DNA of 64,000 bases from Fagopyrum homotropicum (lineage: Eukaryota > Streptophyta > Magnoliopsida > Caryophyllales > Polygonaceae): positions 52,301,001 through 52,365,000 of the forward strand of contig BSWB01000002.1 in assembly GCA_033239125.1 (NCBI GenBank), given 5' to 3'. Position numbers and translations under genes: made by a program. This document shows positions 1 to 11,161 of the stretch, in pieces (position 1 is the first letter of the stretch; every line of letters begins with the position of its first letter). The notes under the pieces were generated by a model. It was given only the letters and a program-made list of their open reading frames with translations, was not told the DNA's origin and ran no database searches.

Positions 1-1409
1 GAACCTGATTTTTCAAGGCTTTTTGAGCCTTGGAGAGGGAATTCATGCCGTATTTCATCTCTTTCATTTCTCTTAATAATTTTTCCAATATCAGCTCCAT
101 CTTATCCTTTAGAGGTTGGTTGAATCCCGGTGGGGAATTTTGCGGCCTTCGGGGTGGAACATTGCTAGAGGATGTGGGTGGATTGAGTGCGCCATCCTGA
201 TTCGAGTATGAAAATCCGGGATGACTATGATCGGGATGCCATCCGTCCCCTCTTTGAGAATTTATTTTGTGGTAATTGTTGTTCCGGTTTCGTTGATAAT
301 TTTCTCGCCCCGTGAGATTCACATCTTGCTCTCTAGGAGGTAAACTTGCTTGTGCTGGTGCTCGATATTTCTACATTTCTTTCATTTGATTTTTAAGAGT
401 ATCAACTTCAGCAGAAAGCTTGGTAGTAGTACTTACCTCATGGACTCCGGGTCACGGGAGTCTATCATCACTTCTTCTTTGGGAGTATTTCTCTTGCAAC
501 AAAGCTTTCTTTTCAATAAACTCTCATTCGTCATCAACGTGTTTATCCATGGAAGTAACTCCAGAGAGGGATTGAAGTTGGAATTGAGTTTCCTCATCCA
601 AGTCCTTGTAATAGATCTCTAGAAGCTCTATCCTTGAGATTTCATGATGAGGATAATCAAGTAGAAGGTCCTTGAATCTCTCCCAAGACTCGAACAAGCT
701 TTCTTGTCTTTCATAGAAAAAGAATTGAGTGTCTTAATCCAAGCCCTTATAAAGATTGACGCCATGTTTGCACCCTGACTTTCAAAGAAAAAGAAAAACC
801 TCACAATTTTTTATCGTTAGTTTCTAATCTAGCGGGTCTCAATGTTTCCATAAGAATTTCATAGTTTTGTAAATGTAAATGTAAATGAGGATACTCCCCA
901 TGGGATCCTCTAAATTGACTTAATCATGGTCAGCTAGGTTTGCGAAATCTATTCCGATAGCGCATACATTGTGTTTGATCCATTCTTTGTCCAAGCGTTT
1001 GTGGTTCTTCCACAATTGGTATAACTCTAATGTTCTTCACCGGAGGGTGAGGTGCGGTGGCATGTGGATGAGGATGAGCCGCATTAGGAGGTAGAATCTC
1101 AACGCGGACGTTTCATCCTCGTTGAAGGAGTTAGTTTCTCATATTGTTGTTGTTGTTCATCTCGTCTAGTTGTGCTTGAAGTGCTTCCTCCCTCTCGTGA
1201 GTTGCTTCCTCTCCTTCACGTGATTGTTCATCCGCATCATGTGCTTTTTTATTTTTAAGCCTCACTTGTTCCAAGGCTCGTTCCAATGCCTTTTGGGCAT
1301 CTACTTCAGACATTCTTTTTTGACTAGCCTCTCCTAGCCTCCTTCGGATGGTTCTTTCCGGTTCGTGATCGTAAGGAAAGAGCTCTCTACAGTCGCGAGT
1401 TCTTCGCAT
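1..1409 (-). pseudogene. Athila-type retrotransposon gag, broken (element Z)
   Basis: This is the gag region of a Ty3/gypsy element, read on the minus strand and running off the left window edge. The N-terminus begins MRRTR and continues with a PYDHEPERT segment that parallels the gag starts of elements A (near 17528) and D (near 24574). Around 530-640 a minus-strand stretch reads PHHEISRIELLEIYYKDLD, the core of the Retrotrans_gag domain also seen in A and D. The frame is broken by stops and indels, so no single reading frame spans it. Gag would form the virus-like particle in the cytoplasm. It lies immediately inside the tRNA-Asp primer site at 1527-1544, as expected. Confidence in family is good; the exact gene limits are approximate. 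Confidence 0.75.
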
Positions 1410-1526
1410 AAACCTAAAAGGAAAAAGAAAATTCCTGCAAGCAAAACTACTCAAAGCAAAAGGTCAATTGAAAAAGTAAAAGTTTCTAAGCTAGACAACC
1501 AAAATACCGACTTGGTCTTGACCAAG

Positions 1527-1544
1527 TCCCCGGCAACGGCGCCA
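1527..1544 (-). other. Primer-binding site, tRNA-Asp (element Z)
   Basis: On the minus strand the sequence is TGGCGCCGTTGCCGGGGA, complementary to the 3' end of plant tRNA-Asp including CCA. It sits a few bases from the LTR end at 1550, the standard position for priming minus-strand cDNA. Confidence 0.85.
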
Positions 1545-1549
1545 AAAAC

Positions 1550-1655
1550 TGTTCGCTTTAAAACGTGCATGTGTATGAAAGAAAATAGCTTTAAATTTAT
1601 ACAGATAAAAAAAAGCAATAGCGAACCCGTAGTGTACGGATCAATCGCATTGTTA
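1550..1655 (-). repeat. 5' LTR stub of element Z
   Basis: This is the 3' tip of an Athila-type LTR. It matches the equivalent ends of the A and E LTRs (TGTTCGCT start in plus orientation, then a conserved cgaacccgtagtgtacgg block). Family LTRs are about 1.75 kb, but this copy stops after about 105 bp, where chromovirus C1 sequence begins. The truncation point coincides with a 15-bp direct repeat at 1655-1669. Confidence 0.7.
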
Positions 1656-1669
1656 GCAAACCACACATG

Positions 1670-1709
1670 TCACCGCGGGGGCGGTGACCCGGAAAAACCA
1701 GATTTTACA
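1670..1709 (-). repeat. 3' LTR fragment of chromovirus C1
   Basis: On the minus strand the fragment begins TGTAAAATCTGGTTTTTCC and carries a GC-rich CCGCCCCCGCGG block. The same arrangement ends the LTR piece at 47987 (TGTAACACCCGGTTTTTC), so both belong to one LTR family. Only about 40 bp of the LTR tip remain here. Confidence 0.5.
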
Positions 1710-1904
1710 TCAGATCTCCCTAAAAAGAAGTTTCGTCCGGAAACTTGGAGCAAACCACACATGACCAACTCAAAGATGTAGCTTGAACACCGATCATCAC
1801 TCATACTACCTTACAGGGCAGATAAATCAATTCGTCGCACATATGTAGACGAAGCACAACAAGAAGAAAACGGGATCTCAGACGTCGATACCATAGGTAT
1901 ATCT

Positions 1905-3120
1905 AGCTCAGCATAAAGTTCTGGATAGTTCTCTAGATAGTATCCTCTATCTCCCAAGTAGTCTCATCAACTCCTTGCATCGAACAATGTACTCTGATTA
2001 TCGGTTTGTCCTTCGATCGCAAGCGTCTCGTACTATGTTGTAGGACAACTACCGGGTACTCGACGAATGTATGGTCTGGTTGGACCACTAAATTATCATG
2101 GCTGACGATGTGTCTCGGGTCTGGTAGGTAATCCTGTAACTACGACACATGGAAAACCGGGTGAACACCCTTTAGTCTCGGTTGCAAAGCAAGTTTGTAT
2201 GCTACCTCTCCAACTCGCTCAAGGATATTAAAGGGTCCGACATATCTGGGACTAGATTTCCCCTTGATGTCGAAGCGTCTCACGCCTCGTGTCGGGGATA
2301 CTCCCAACCATACTTGAGCTCCCACTCTAAACTCCAGACTTCTGCGCCTCTTATCAGCGGAGGACTTTTGACCATTATTTGCTGCCAACATTCGCTCTCG
2401 GATCATTTCCACTAGGGCCATATCATCTTGTATATGCTCGGGTGTTGTACAACTAGCACCACCCGGCTCTTCCCAGCATAGCGGGGTACGACAACTTTGT
2501 CCGTGGTTTAGGGCGTTGTACAACTAGCACCACCCGGCGCTAATGGAGCCATCCTGATTGATGTCTCAGACTGACCATCTATTTGAGGATGATAGGCGGT
2601 CGTGAATTGTAGACTCGTGCCTAGGGCGGCATGCACTTGTTGTCAAAACCTCAGAGTGAACCTTCTGTCTTTGTCAAAGACTATGCTACTAGGTACTCCA
2701 TGGAGTCTCACTATCTTCCTAGTGAATTCCTCTTCTAATCGACTTACAGGCCACGTCTCCTTGATAGGAATAAAACGTCCGGATTTTCGTCAATCGATCC
2801 ACTATAACCTAAAAGGCGTCAAAACTACGGGTCGGTCTCAAACCGGTAACCAAAATCCATCGAGATATCTTCCCACTTCAATTGGGGAAGTAGGAGTGGG
2901 TGTACATCTCTATTTGACCAGTGATGCTCAATCTTGACATGCTAACAGGTCGCACATTGGGCTATATACTTCGCCACATCTGGCTTTAGCCCGCCCCACC
3001 AGAAGGAGCATTTGATGTCCTGATACATCTTACTTGCACTGGAACATACAAAGTAAGGTGTTACATGAGCCTCCTGTAAGATCTATTGTCTCAGCTCTTG
3101 GTCAGACGTCATACATATGC
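1905..3120 (-). pseudogene. Chromovirus integrase C-terminus and chromodomain, decayed (C1)
   Basis: The minus strand encodes the C-terminal part of a Ty3/gypsy integrase. The clearest stretch (2140-2523) reads GPFNILERVGEVAYKLAL and ends HPVFHVS, the conserved end of chromoviral integrases of the Tekay/Del type. Beyond it, near 1930-1990, a TTWEIEDT-like segment resembles the end of a chromodomain, which targets insertion to heterochromatin. The region between 2524 and 3120 is recognisable only as short pieces with stops and frameshifts. It lies directly downstream (in element sense) of the C1 RT/RNase H. It is non-functional; subfamily assignment is by eye. Confidence 0.65.
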
Positions 3121-3124
3121 GCTT

Positions 3125-4749
3125 CTAGCGTCTCAAGACTCCATCAGCGCCGACCACAAACTGTGATGCCTCACCTCCAGACATCTTGTATTGGATCCGT
3201 GTCAAAGTCGGGCAACTCTCTTGTTTCTGTCGGATTTTTCCCAGCAGATCAAGTAACATCTCCAAAGTGGACAAGTGGGTGTCAGTATCCGGGAAGTGGA
3301 TGCCCATCTCTAGCCAGACCAAGTCTCGTTGTAACTGATGTTGAGCTGTCAACCGAGCGATCGCCATCTCCCGAGGAGTCTTTCTACTGAGGGCATTGGC
3401 GACCACATTCACCTTCCCCAGGTGGTATAAAATCTCCAAATCAAAGTCCTTAATCAACTCCAATCATCTCCTCTAGCGGTTATTCAACTCCCGTTGAATG
3501 AATATGTACTTCAGACTCTTGTGATTTGTGAAAATCTGACACGGAGCACCGTACAAATAATGCCTTGAAATCTTCAAATCATGAGCCACGTCAACCAACT
3601 CAAGATCGTGGTAGGCTAATTCTCCTCATACGTATTTAGTTGTCTTGACGTATATGCCATAACCTTACCTCTCTGCATCAGAACACACCCTTAGCCTAGC
3701 TTGGATGCTTTGTTGTAAACCACGAAATCCTCAATGCCCTCTGGTTGGGGTAGGATAGGAGAGGATGTTATCCTCCTCTTCAATTCCTCAAAACTCTGCA
3801 GGCACGGCTATGACCACACAAATCTAGTAGACTTCCTTATAAAGGAAGTAAGTGGTCGGACGATAACCAAAAATCCCTCCACGAACCTACAGCAGTAGCC
3901 AGCCAATCCTAGAAAGTTGCATACCTCCTTAACGTTCCTAGGAGGCGGCTAGGATACAACAGACTCAATCTTCTCCGGATCTACCTTGATCCCCTCAGCG
4001 GAAACTATGTGATCAAGAAAGGTCACCTCACATATCCAAAACTCGCACTTAGAGAGCTTGGCATAAAGCTCTCTATCATGCAGGACTTGAAATACGATCC
4101 TCAAGTGTCCTGTGTACTCCTCTTTGGTCCTAGAGTATACCAGAATATCATTGATGAAGACCACTATAAACTGGTTTAGGATGTTGATGAAGATATTGTT
4201 CAACAAGTCCATGAACACGGCGGGCGCATTTGTGAGCCGGAATGGCATCATTAGAAACTCGTTGTGGCCATACCTGGTCCAAAATGTCTTCTTAGCTATG
4301 ACATGCTCTGTTACCCTCACCTAGTGATATCCTGATCTCAAATTCATCCGACTAAGCACCGAAGCTCCTTGTAGTTGACCCAAAAGATCGTCGATACGGG
4401 GTAGTGGGTACTTATTCTTCATTGTCACATTATTTATCTCTCGTTCGTCAATACATAACCTCATAGACCCGTCTTGCTTCCTAACGAAGAGCACTGGTAA
4501 GCCCTAAGCAGATACACTAGGGCAGATAAAGCCCTTCTCAGCTAACTCCTCGAGTTGCTTCTTCAACTCAAGAATCTCAATAGGCGTCATGCAGTAGGGC
4601 GCCTTCGAGATCGGTGCCATCCCGGGCTCTAGCTCAATTCCGAAATGAACAATTCGTTGTGGTGGAAGACCTGGTGGATCTCCGAACACATCGGTAAACT
4701 CGTTTGCTACGAGAATCTCCTCTAGTGTTGGATTCGCACTATCCTTCAT
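3125..4749 (-). pseudogene. Chromovirus reverse transcriptase and RNase H, decayed (C1)
   Basis: The minus strand encodes reverse transcriptase followed by RNase H. From 4749 the N-terminal part shows FGDPPGLPP and a polypeptide leading into the RT palm. At 3949-4320 the palm reads MPFRLTNAPAVFMDLLNN and then VVFINDILVYS, where the catalytic FxDD box has become FIND, a loss of one essential aspartate. RNase H and the linker to integrase follow, with the VVANALSRK motif at about 3395-3420. Several stops interrupt the frame (for example at 4504). The enzyme would have copied element RNA to cDNA. This copy is clearly dead. Confidence 0.75.
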
Positions 4750-4899
4750 GGTATAGCACCAAAAACCCTCGCAACCCTATCCGATAAGTCTCGTAACTCG
4801 GACTACGTTGATGATTGTACCGGTCTTTCCGAGATCCCATCCTCGGAAAATCTCTACATTGCTTGACTCCGTAGTCACCGTCACAGTCCTCTTGCCGAT

Positions 4900-5443
4900 G
4901 TCCAAACCCATCTGATGTCGATCCATCCATTCCACGCCTAAAATGACTTATTCATGTACTAAGTACATAACAAATAAAGCAGTTAGCCTAGCATGACCTC
5001 CTAACCGGATAGGGAAATTGCAAACCTCCCGAGTACCTCTAATTTTACCCCCATCGGGTAACCCTATAATGAAAGGTCTCCCCTCTACACTAACTAAGGC
5101 AAGTATATCTACACATGCATCAGATATAAAAGAAAGTGTAGCACCCGTATCAAAAAGAACTTTGATATGAAAATCATTAATATGAATGGTACCTATGGTC
5201 GCTGGAGCTGCCAGCTTTGGCCGAAGCACCTCTCGTGTCAGAAGTACTACCACCACGTCATCTACCCCTCCCTTGTCCCTGAATGGAGCCTTGAGGAATG
5301 GGGTATCCTTAGGCTCTTTGGTGCTGCCTTGTGAGTGGTACTAAGGTGGCCTCTACCTGCCTCTAGCAATGCTAGCACGTGGCAAACCCTACTGCGATGG
5401 TGCCTAGCCCGATCAGCAAAACGCAGCTCGATGTCCGGGCTTA
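4900..5443 (-). pseudogene. Chromovirus protease and gag C-terminal end, decayed (C1)
   Basis: The minus strand carries an aspartic protease with the active-site motif FDTGATLSFIS at about 5115-5155, preceded by the end of gag. At the right edge (5405-5443) the minus-strand reading is the second half of a CCHC zinc knuckle (PGH followed four residues later by C). The first half (CFSCGK) lies at 19676-19695, on the far side of elements B and A, so the two pieces were contiguous before those insertions. The protease cleaves the Gag-Pol polyprotein. Stops and frameshifts are present between gag and protease. Confidence 0.7.
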
Positions 5444-6969
5444 TGATAGGTGATGGAATCACTATCATATAGGTTAGTTTTTGGAGTCTTTTTTTACATT
5501 TGTGTCGGTTTATGCTACCAACTCCTTGGTCCAGAAGAAGAAGACTAAAAGAAGATAAAGAAGGCGTTATAAACACTTAGAAGTGAAGATCATTCACGAA
5601 GCAAAGCTTTTGTTGCCCCACCGCCCCCGCGGAGCAGTGTCACCACCCCTGCGGGTGACACCATATTCCGGAGCGCAGCCTGCGCCTTCACTAGTGCCAG
5701 GAACAAAGACTGTCACCGCCCCTGCGTCAACCCTTGGCACCCCTACGGTGACATGCCCTTAAGAAGCAAAGACCAGCGCCCCCACGCCTCTGCCTGTACC
5801 TCTGTCTGCGCCTCAACCTCGGAGTTGGAAGATAAAGAGTCAGTGTCACCGCCCCTGTGTTGACACTGGGACGCCCCTGCGGCTCAACATCTGAAGCGAC
5901 AGAAGGTTGAAGAGTTAGACGTTCGAAGAGCATTAAAGATCCGCCCCTGCGGAATTTGCCTAGCCGCCCGTGCGGCCACGAAGAAGATCAAGCGTTTTCG
6001 CCTGCATTGCCCCTGCGGATCTGGAGGCTGCTCCTGCAGTTCAACGACAAAAGCTTTACTCCGGTTGTTTACACCACCTTTATGGCATTAAAGGTGGTTG
6101 TTTTGGGCCGGCCATTTAATCCTATTTAGTGTTATTTGTAGTATAAATAGTCCTTGGTTGATTGCTAGAATATTCCACTTATCATCCAATTTAGAATTCA
6201 CTTTTTCCATTAAAACTATCTTTCTACCTTTGTAATGAGTTGCTAACTCCCTTGCTACATTGGGTTGGTTTGAAGTTGCATTGTTACTTTGGTTGTAAGT
6301 TCTTTCTAATATAGTTTTCATTCAGTAATACTTTGTATTTCCTTGATCTTCATTGTCTAAATTGCATGTTTTACTATCACTTGAGATTGATCACCTTAGG
6401 TTCCAAAGTGCATGCAAAGAACTAGGATTAATAGATTATGGGTTCGGGTCTTTTATCTAGTAGTAAACTTTAAGTAATAACGGGTTGTAATTGCTTAAAG
6501 AAAATGAACACAAATATAAAGATTAGTTTAACGGTTTTTAATCTTTTCTTTATATCCCTTAGTCTTTGTTTGAAAGCTAACTTGTTAATTGCTCTTGTAG
6601 GTTTACGGAACACTAACCTGTTAAGTTGTGTTGATGCCGGTTGGCTCAACAAATATATGATCAAGACGGGAGATTACTTGAAAACTTGTAAAAAGAACTC
6701 ACCAAAGTAGCAATCGCATGCTTAGAATCAACCTAGTGTAGATTCACCCATCATTGTCTTACTTGCTGCGCTATTTGTTTTCATAAGTTTTGTGTGCATC
6801 AATTCAACCCCCCCCCCCTTGTTACTTGTTTCTATAATCAATAACTGAATTTAATAAAAATACAAAACTCTCTTTGGTTCGACCCTTACTTAACCACTAT
6901 ACTCATTTTAGTGCTAAGTCGGGATTAATTTTGATATGATAAAAACGACCATAGAATAAAGTCTTGTCA
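5444..6969 (+). repeat. 5' LTR of Athila-type element B
   Basis: The LTR runs from TGATAGGTGATGG to CTTGTCA, giving TG...CA ends, and is followed five bases later by a tRNA-Asp primer site. A TATA box (TATAAATA, 6142-6149) divides U3 from R. U3 (about 5600-6060) holds many short GC-rich repeats of the form CCGCCCCTGCGG, unlike the AT-rich rest. The first 24 bases form a near-perfect hairpin. The LTR sits exactly within the C1 zinc-knuckle codons, showing B inserted into C1. No matching 3' LTR is present. Confidence 0.75.
6142..6149 (+). promoter_or_regulatory. TATA box of the B LTR promoter
   Basis: TATAAATA occurs in a context (gtataaatagtcc) typical of plant RNA polymerase II promoters. 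It lies just downstream of the GC-rich repeat cluster in U3. Confidence 0.6.
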
Positions 6970-6974
6970 AATTT

Positions 6975-6992
6975 TGGCGCCGTTGCCGGGGA
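6975..6992 (+). other. Primer-binding site, tRNA-Asp (element B)
   Basis: TGGCGCCGTTGCCGGGGA is a perfect 18-base complement to the 3' end of plant tRNA-Asp, five bases after the LTR. Confidence 0.9.
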
Positions 6993-7124
6993 GTTTAGTT
7001 GTTTTTATTTTATTATCATTGATTATTGGTTTCCCGTGCTACTAACTCCGGCTTTGCTTCCTTTGACCGAGAAATTGAGAGGACGCACATCCGGCAACGA
7101 AGACAACAACAACTCCAACAAGAA

Positions 7125-8161
7125 ATGGCCGATCGTACTCTCCGTCAACTCAAAACCCTCTTGCGGTTACTATACCGGCATTAGGGGAAAGAATCAACTT
7201 TGAGCTCAAGCCGGGTCTCATTCACTTGCTCCCATCTTTCCATGAGCTTAGTGGTGAAGACCCCATTAAGCACCTTGGGAAGTTCCATACCGTGTGTATG
7301 AGCATGAAGCCGGCCAACATTACCGAAGAGCAAATCAAGATGAGGGCATTCGGCTTCACACTCAAAGATGCAGCGGATGATTGGTATTACCACCTTCCAT
7401 CCGGGAGCATCGACACTTGGGAGAACCTCCAAAAGGCGTTTGTGGAGAAATACTTCACAGCTAAGAAGGCGAATAGCTTGAAGAAAGCTATAAGCAACAT
7501 CGAGCAAGAGGCAGACGAAACTCTCTATGAGTACTTTGAAAGATTCTCACGCCTCCGATCCAGCTGTCCTTTCCACGGATATTCGACTCAAGATCTAGTC
7601 TTGTACTTGTACAATGGCTTGCTAGACACTGAAAGGAGGATCGTCGATGCGGCTTGTGGAGGTAACATTCTTAACTCTACCCCTGACCTTGCTTTTGAAA
7701 AGATACAAGAACTAGCGGAAGGGACCCGGAACTTTGGAAGGACTCCTTCCAAGAGAGGTGTTCATGCTGTGAATTCCGGGAAGAGTGAGATCTCCACTGA
7801 GCTCGCGGAATTGAAGGAAATGGTGAAGAGATTAACACTTATGGGAACCCCATAGCAGCTGAAGGCATGTGGAGTGTATGCTGACTCATATCATCCAACG
7901 GACATGTGTCCCGAACTCCAAGATGGCGATGCTGAGGTGAATGCAATGCGTTATGGATAGCCACAACAACAAAGGCCTAGGAATGATCCCTATGCGCAGA
8001 ATTTCATGCACAACTAGCATGACCAACAAGACTTTCGTTGGAGGGATCAACAGAACCAACAACAACAGCCCCGACAAGGTAAGTATCAAACAACTGAAGA
8101 TATGTTCCAGGTTTTGACTAAACATTTTGCTACTCATGTCCAAACAACACAATCCTGTCAA
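7125..8161 (+). pseudogene. Athila-type gag, frameshifted and truncated (element B)
   Basis: A start at 7125 (MADRTLRQL) matches the usual Athila gag N-terminus. A frameshift near 7160 then moves the homologous reading to the frame that is open from about 7180 to 7855. That stretch contains the Retrotrans_gag domain (SFHELSGEDPIKHLGKFH, then EEQIKMRAFGFTLKDAADDW). A stop at 7853-7855 is followed in the same frame by the cysteine/histidine-containing tail (KACGVYADSYHPTDMC) and a Q-rich segment. The gene ends at the A insertion, and the downstream protease, RT and integrase are absent. Gag would build the particle; this copy cannot. Confidence 0.75.
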
Positions 8162-8166
8162 CTTAC

Positions 8167-9911
8167 TATTCGCTCCAAATGGTGTGTGCAAGCTTTAAAT
8201 TTATAACCCTAGATGTATGCCTAAAACAAGGATGCGAACCCGTAGTGTACGGGTCAATCGTAGTAAAAGCAAGAATTCCGGGGTGTCGATCTTAGGGACT
8301 TAGGTGAAACAAAACCAATATAGGTAGTCAATATTGCAACTAACCACAAAAGCAATTAAAGCAATCAAAGATGATTAAAAGTCAATTAAAGGAAATATGC
8401 AATTCTAGGGATTAAAGCATCTAGTTGTGGTTCCAACTAAAGATCTCAAGGTAAGCGGACAAAGCTGAGGTTTTTTAAAAGGGAAGGTGTTACTAAAGTG
8501 GAATAGATCACCGGGTAAGTCTAACTACTCACGATCCCAACCCAAAGAACATATCACCGGGTAAGTCTCAAGGTACTAAGGAAAGGAATTATAATCTCAA
8601 ACCAACAAACCAACTAAGGGAATAGAATCGACCTTTACCGGGTAAGTCTCAGGCTAACTCACAAAGATGGGATGAAGGCACACTCAAACCCCAATAAAGC
8701 ATAAACCTTTATTACCTACACTTATGATCATGGGTAAACAAACAAAGGAATTACCGGGTAAGTCTCATCCTAAGCTTGCATTGAACCAGGAAAGGTGTAA
8801 TAAGAATAGGATTTGGCAAACTCTAACACTTAACTCTCAGTTTCGGATCAGACAAGTCACCTCGGTCAAACGAATTTCTCCCCGGCCGAGATGTTCATCG
8901 ACTGAACGAGATGTTCTAGGGTTAAGGATAAATACTCGACCTTTCAGGGTCCTACTGGAACTCAAGATTATTCTATCATTGTTTTTCCCACAACCTTCAG
9001 CCAATCACCCTAGAATCACACAAAGAAATTAGCCACTCATCATCATGAAAGCAATGATCATATATATGGGAAGAAAGTGAATATTTGAACACAAGAACCT
9101 TAAGAACAAGGCTTCAATAACTGAATCAAATATCACAAATAAGCGTTCCTTGGATTACAAATCCAACAAGACAAATCAACAAGAAAGGAATCTAAGAAAG
9201 TCTTACAAAACCCTTCACAAAGCTATAACAAGCTATCAATCCTTCCTGCAATCTTCCTTCAACCTTCAAAAAATCCTTCCTAACTGCTGGATGCTCTCAG
9301 CCTCTAAGCATGCCCCATACTTGTGGAAAATTCAACCCTTTATATAGGAGAATTATCTTCCAAAGATAAAATATCTTGAAAAGATATTTTCCTAATAAAA
9401 TATATCTTAATCTCTAAAATAGATCTCCAAAATATATGATCTTCATTCCAGAAATCCAACCCAAAAATATTAGATCTCTCCTTCCAAAAATAAAAGATCT
9501 CGGCCAAGAATAAAATATATCTCGCCGCGTCCAGGGTATTCGCCTTGGTCGAGACGCTCCTCAAGATCACCTCGGTCGAGATGGTACTGTAGCCAACCGA
9601 GGTAACTCTAAACTGAATGTGAAATCTCTTAATTCTGGTCCAAAGTGAATCTTTAATCATTTTCATGCTTCCTGGATTCTTCCTTAAGCTCCTGAATGTA
9701 GCTCCGATGACTCCTTAGCTCCTTTAGCTCCATTTTGATGCAAAACGTGCCATTTTACCTACGATTATAACGAAACTTGGTGTAGACCTCGATTCCCGCA
9801 AAAGTAGATGAAATGACAATATAATCACATAATATACATTCAAACATGCAGATTATTGAAGATAAAACGTCTAAACAGGTCCCAAAATATAGACTATAAT
9901 TCATGCTATCC
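8167..9911 (-). repeat. 3' LTR of element A
   Basis: 1745 bp. The plus-strand left end is TATTCGCTCC (TG mutated to TA) and the right end is catgctatcc. Four copies of ACCGGGTAAGTCT lie at about 8514, 8555, 8639 and 8755. A minus-strand TATATAAA lies at 9339-9346. Near-palindromic CACCTCGGTCGAGATG occurs at 9569-9584. Confidence 0.85.
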
Positions 9912-9926
9912 AAATACCCCATACTT
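9912..9926 (-). other. Polypurine tract of element A
   Basis: The minus strand reads AAGTATGGGGTATTT immediately before the 3' LTR. This is the purine-rich primer for plus-strand DNA synthesis, conserved at the same place in E and D. Confidence 0.7.
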
Positions 9927-11161
9927 GTCCCTTGCTTGTCCCCAAGCAAGTTCGAAATATCAAGTACAAGATAGAATGGATTATAAGTCATAAAGATCAA
10001 TGAAAAAGTCTTTCAAAATATTTTTGCGGTGTGCTCGAATCATAGATCACTCTAAGAGAATGTTTCACGGATTTTAAAATCAAAACATGCTCAAAACATT
10101 TTATAAATATAAGAAAGTGGTTCATCTTTGCATAAAATCATAGAATGCATAATAAATCATAATCATCGAAATTAATCACGTATAATCCAATTTAAACCAC
10201 CAAGTCAATCAACAAGCTCGAGGTCTCAAGGGCTTTTTAAGAGAAGGTCAAGAAACGTGTGAGGGTGGGATGTATATAGGGAATGTGGTGCTAGAATCCG
10301 GGAAAAGGATCTTTACTTCACTTCCTTTGAACTTCAACATCTTCCACCAATAAGCTTTGCTTATTTACTTTTTACTTTACTTTTTAGGATGCATGGACAG
10401 AGGTGCACAGTAACCGAAGCCTAGGAGATCAGCAATCATCAATTTCTCGAGATGCCTCAAACCCTTGATGCACATACCACGACCCGTTAGGAATATCGCT
10501 CAATCCGACTTTGGCAAGACACAAACACCCGGCTATGTGAATGGTGCCGAGTTACTCATCATCATGATTGATTTCCCCAAACCTATTTGTTTCTTTCTAA
10601 CATCCAGCGAACATCTCAACGTTTCTTTCACTTGCTTTTCACTTGCTTGCTTCCAAATTCGCGGATAGGTAAAGGGAGGCAAATATGTATATGAGGGGCT
10701 AAGCATGATCAAGAAGAAGAAGAAAAGAGAATGAATTGCCTTAATCATCCCAGGAAGAAAGTGAGAGAACTCATCATGTGGTGTCAACCTTCAAATTCAA
10801 CATAATTTGGATAAAAACAAAGTATTAAACATGCCACAAATTTCAAACAAAGCATTTAGCAACTTAAACATATCATAAAACCTTTCAAACATATAAAGAT
10901 TTCAAAAGCAATCTGCAAACAAAATCTTCACTGAGGTCATATCTAGATAAGAAGCACAAAAATCGTTTTGAAAATTGTCTCAGTTAAACCACCTCAGTCG
11001 AGATGTTCAAAGTCAACCGAGGTACTGCACCTCGATTGGTCAGAATCACTTCGGTCGAGGTATAAAAATTTTTTTCTTTAACCAGTTTTTGACGTTTTTC
11101 TCAATCAAATAACCTGTATGCATGCATGTAATCTCAGATAAGCATATAGAGCAGGATAAAA
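9927..11161 (-). other. Non-coding 3' region of element A
   Basis: This lies between the env-like frame and the polypurine tract, with no supported gene. It aligns by eye with the 3' regions of E (26441-27780) and D (42410-43800), for example the shared catttagcaacttaaacat and ggcaagacacaaacacccgg blocks, so it is a conserved untranslated part of the family. The CCTCGGTCGAG motif recurs near 10990-11060. Confidence 0.6.
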
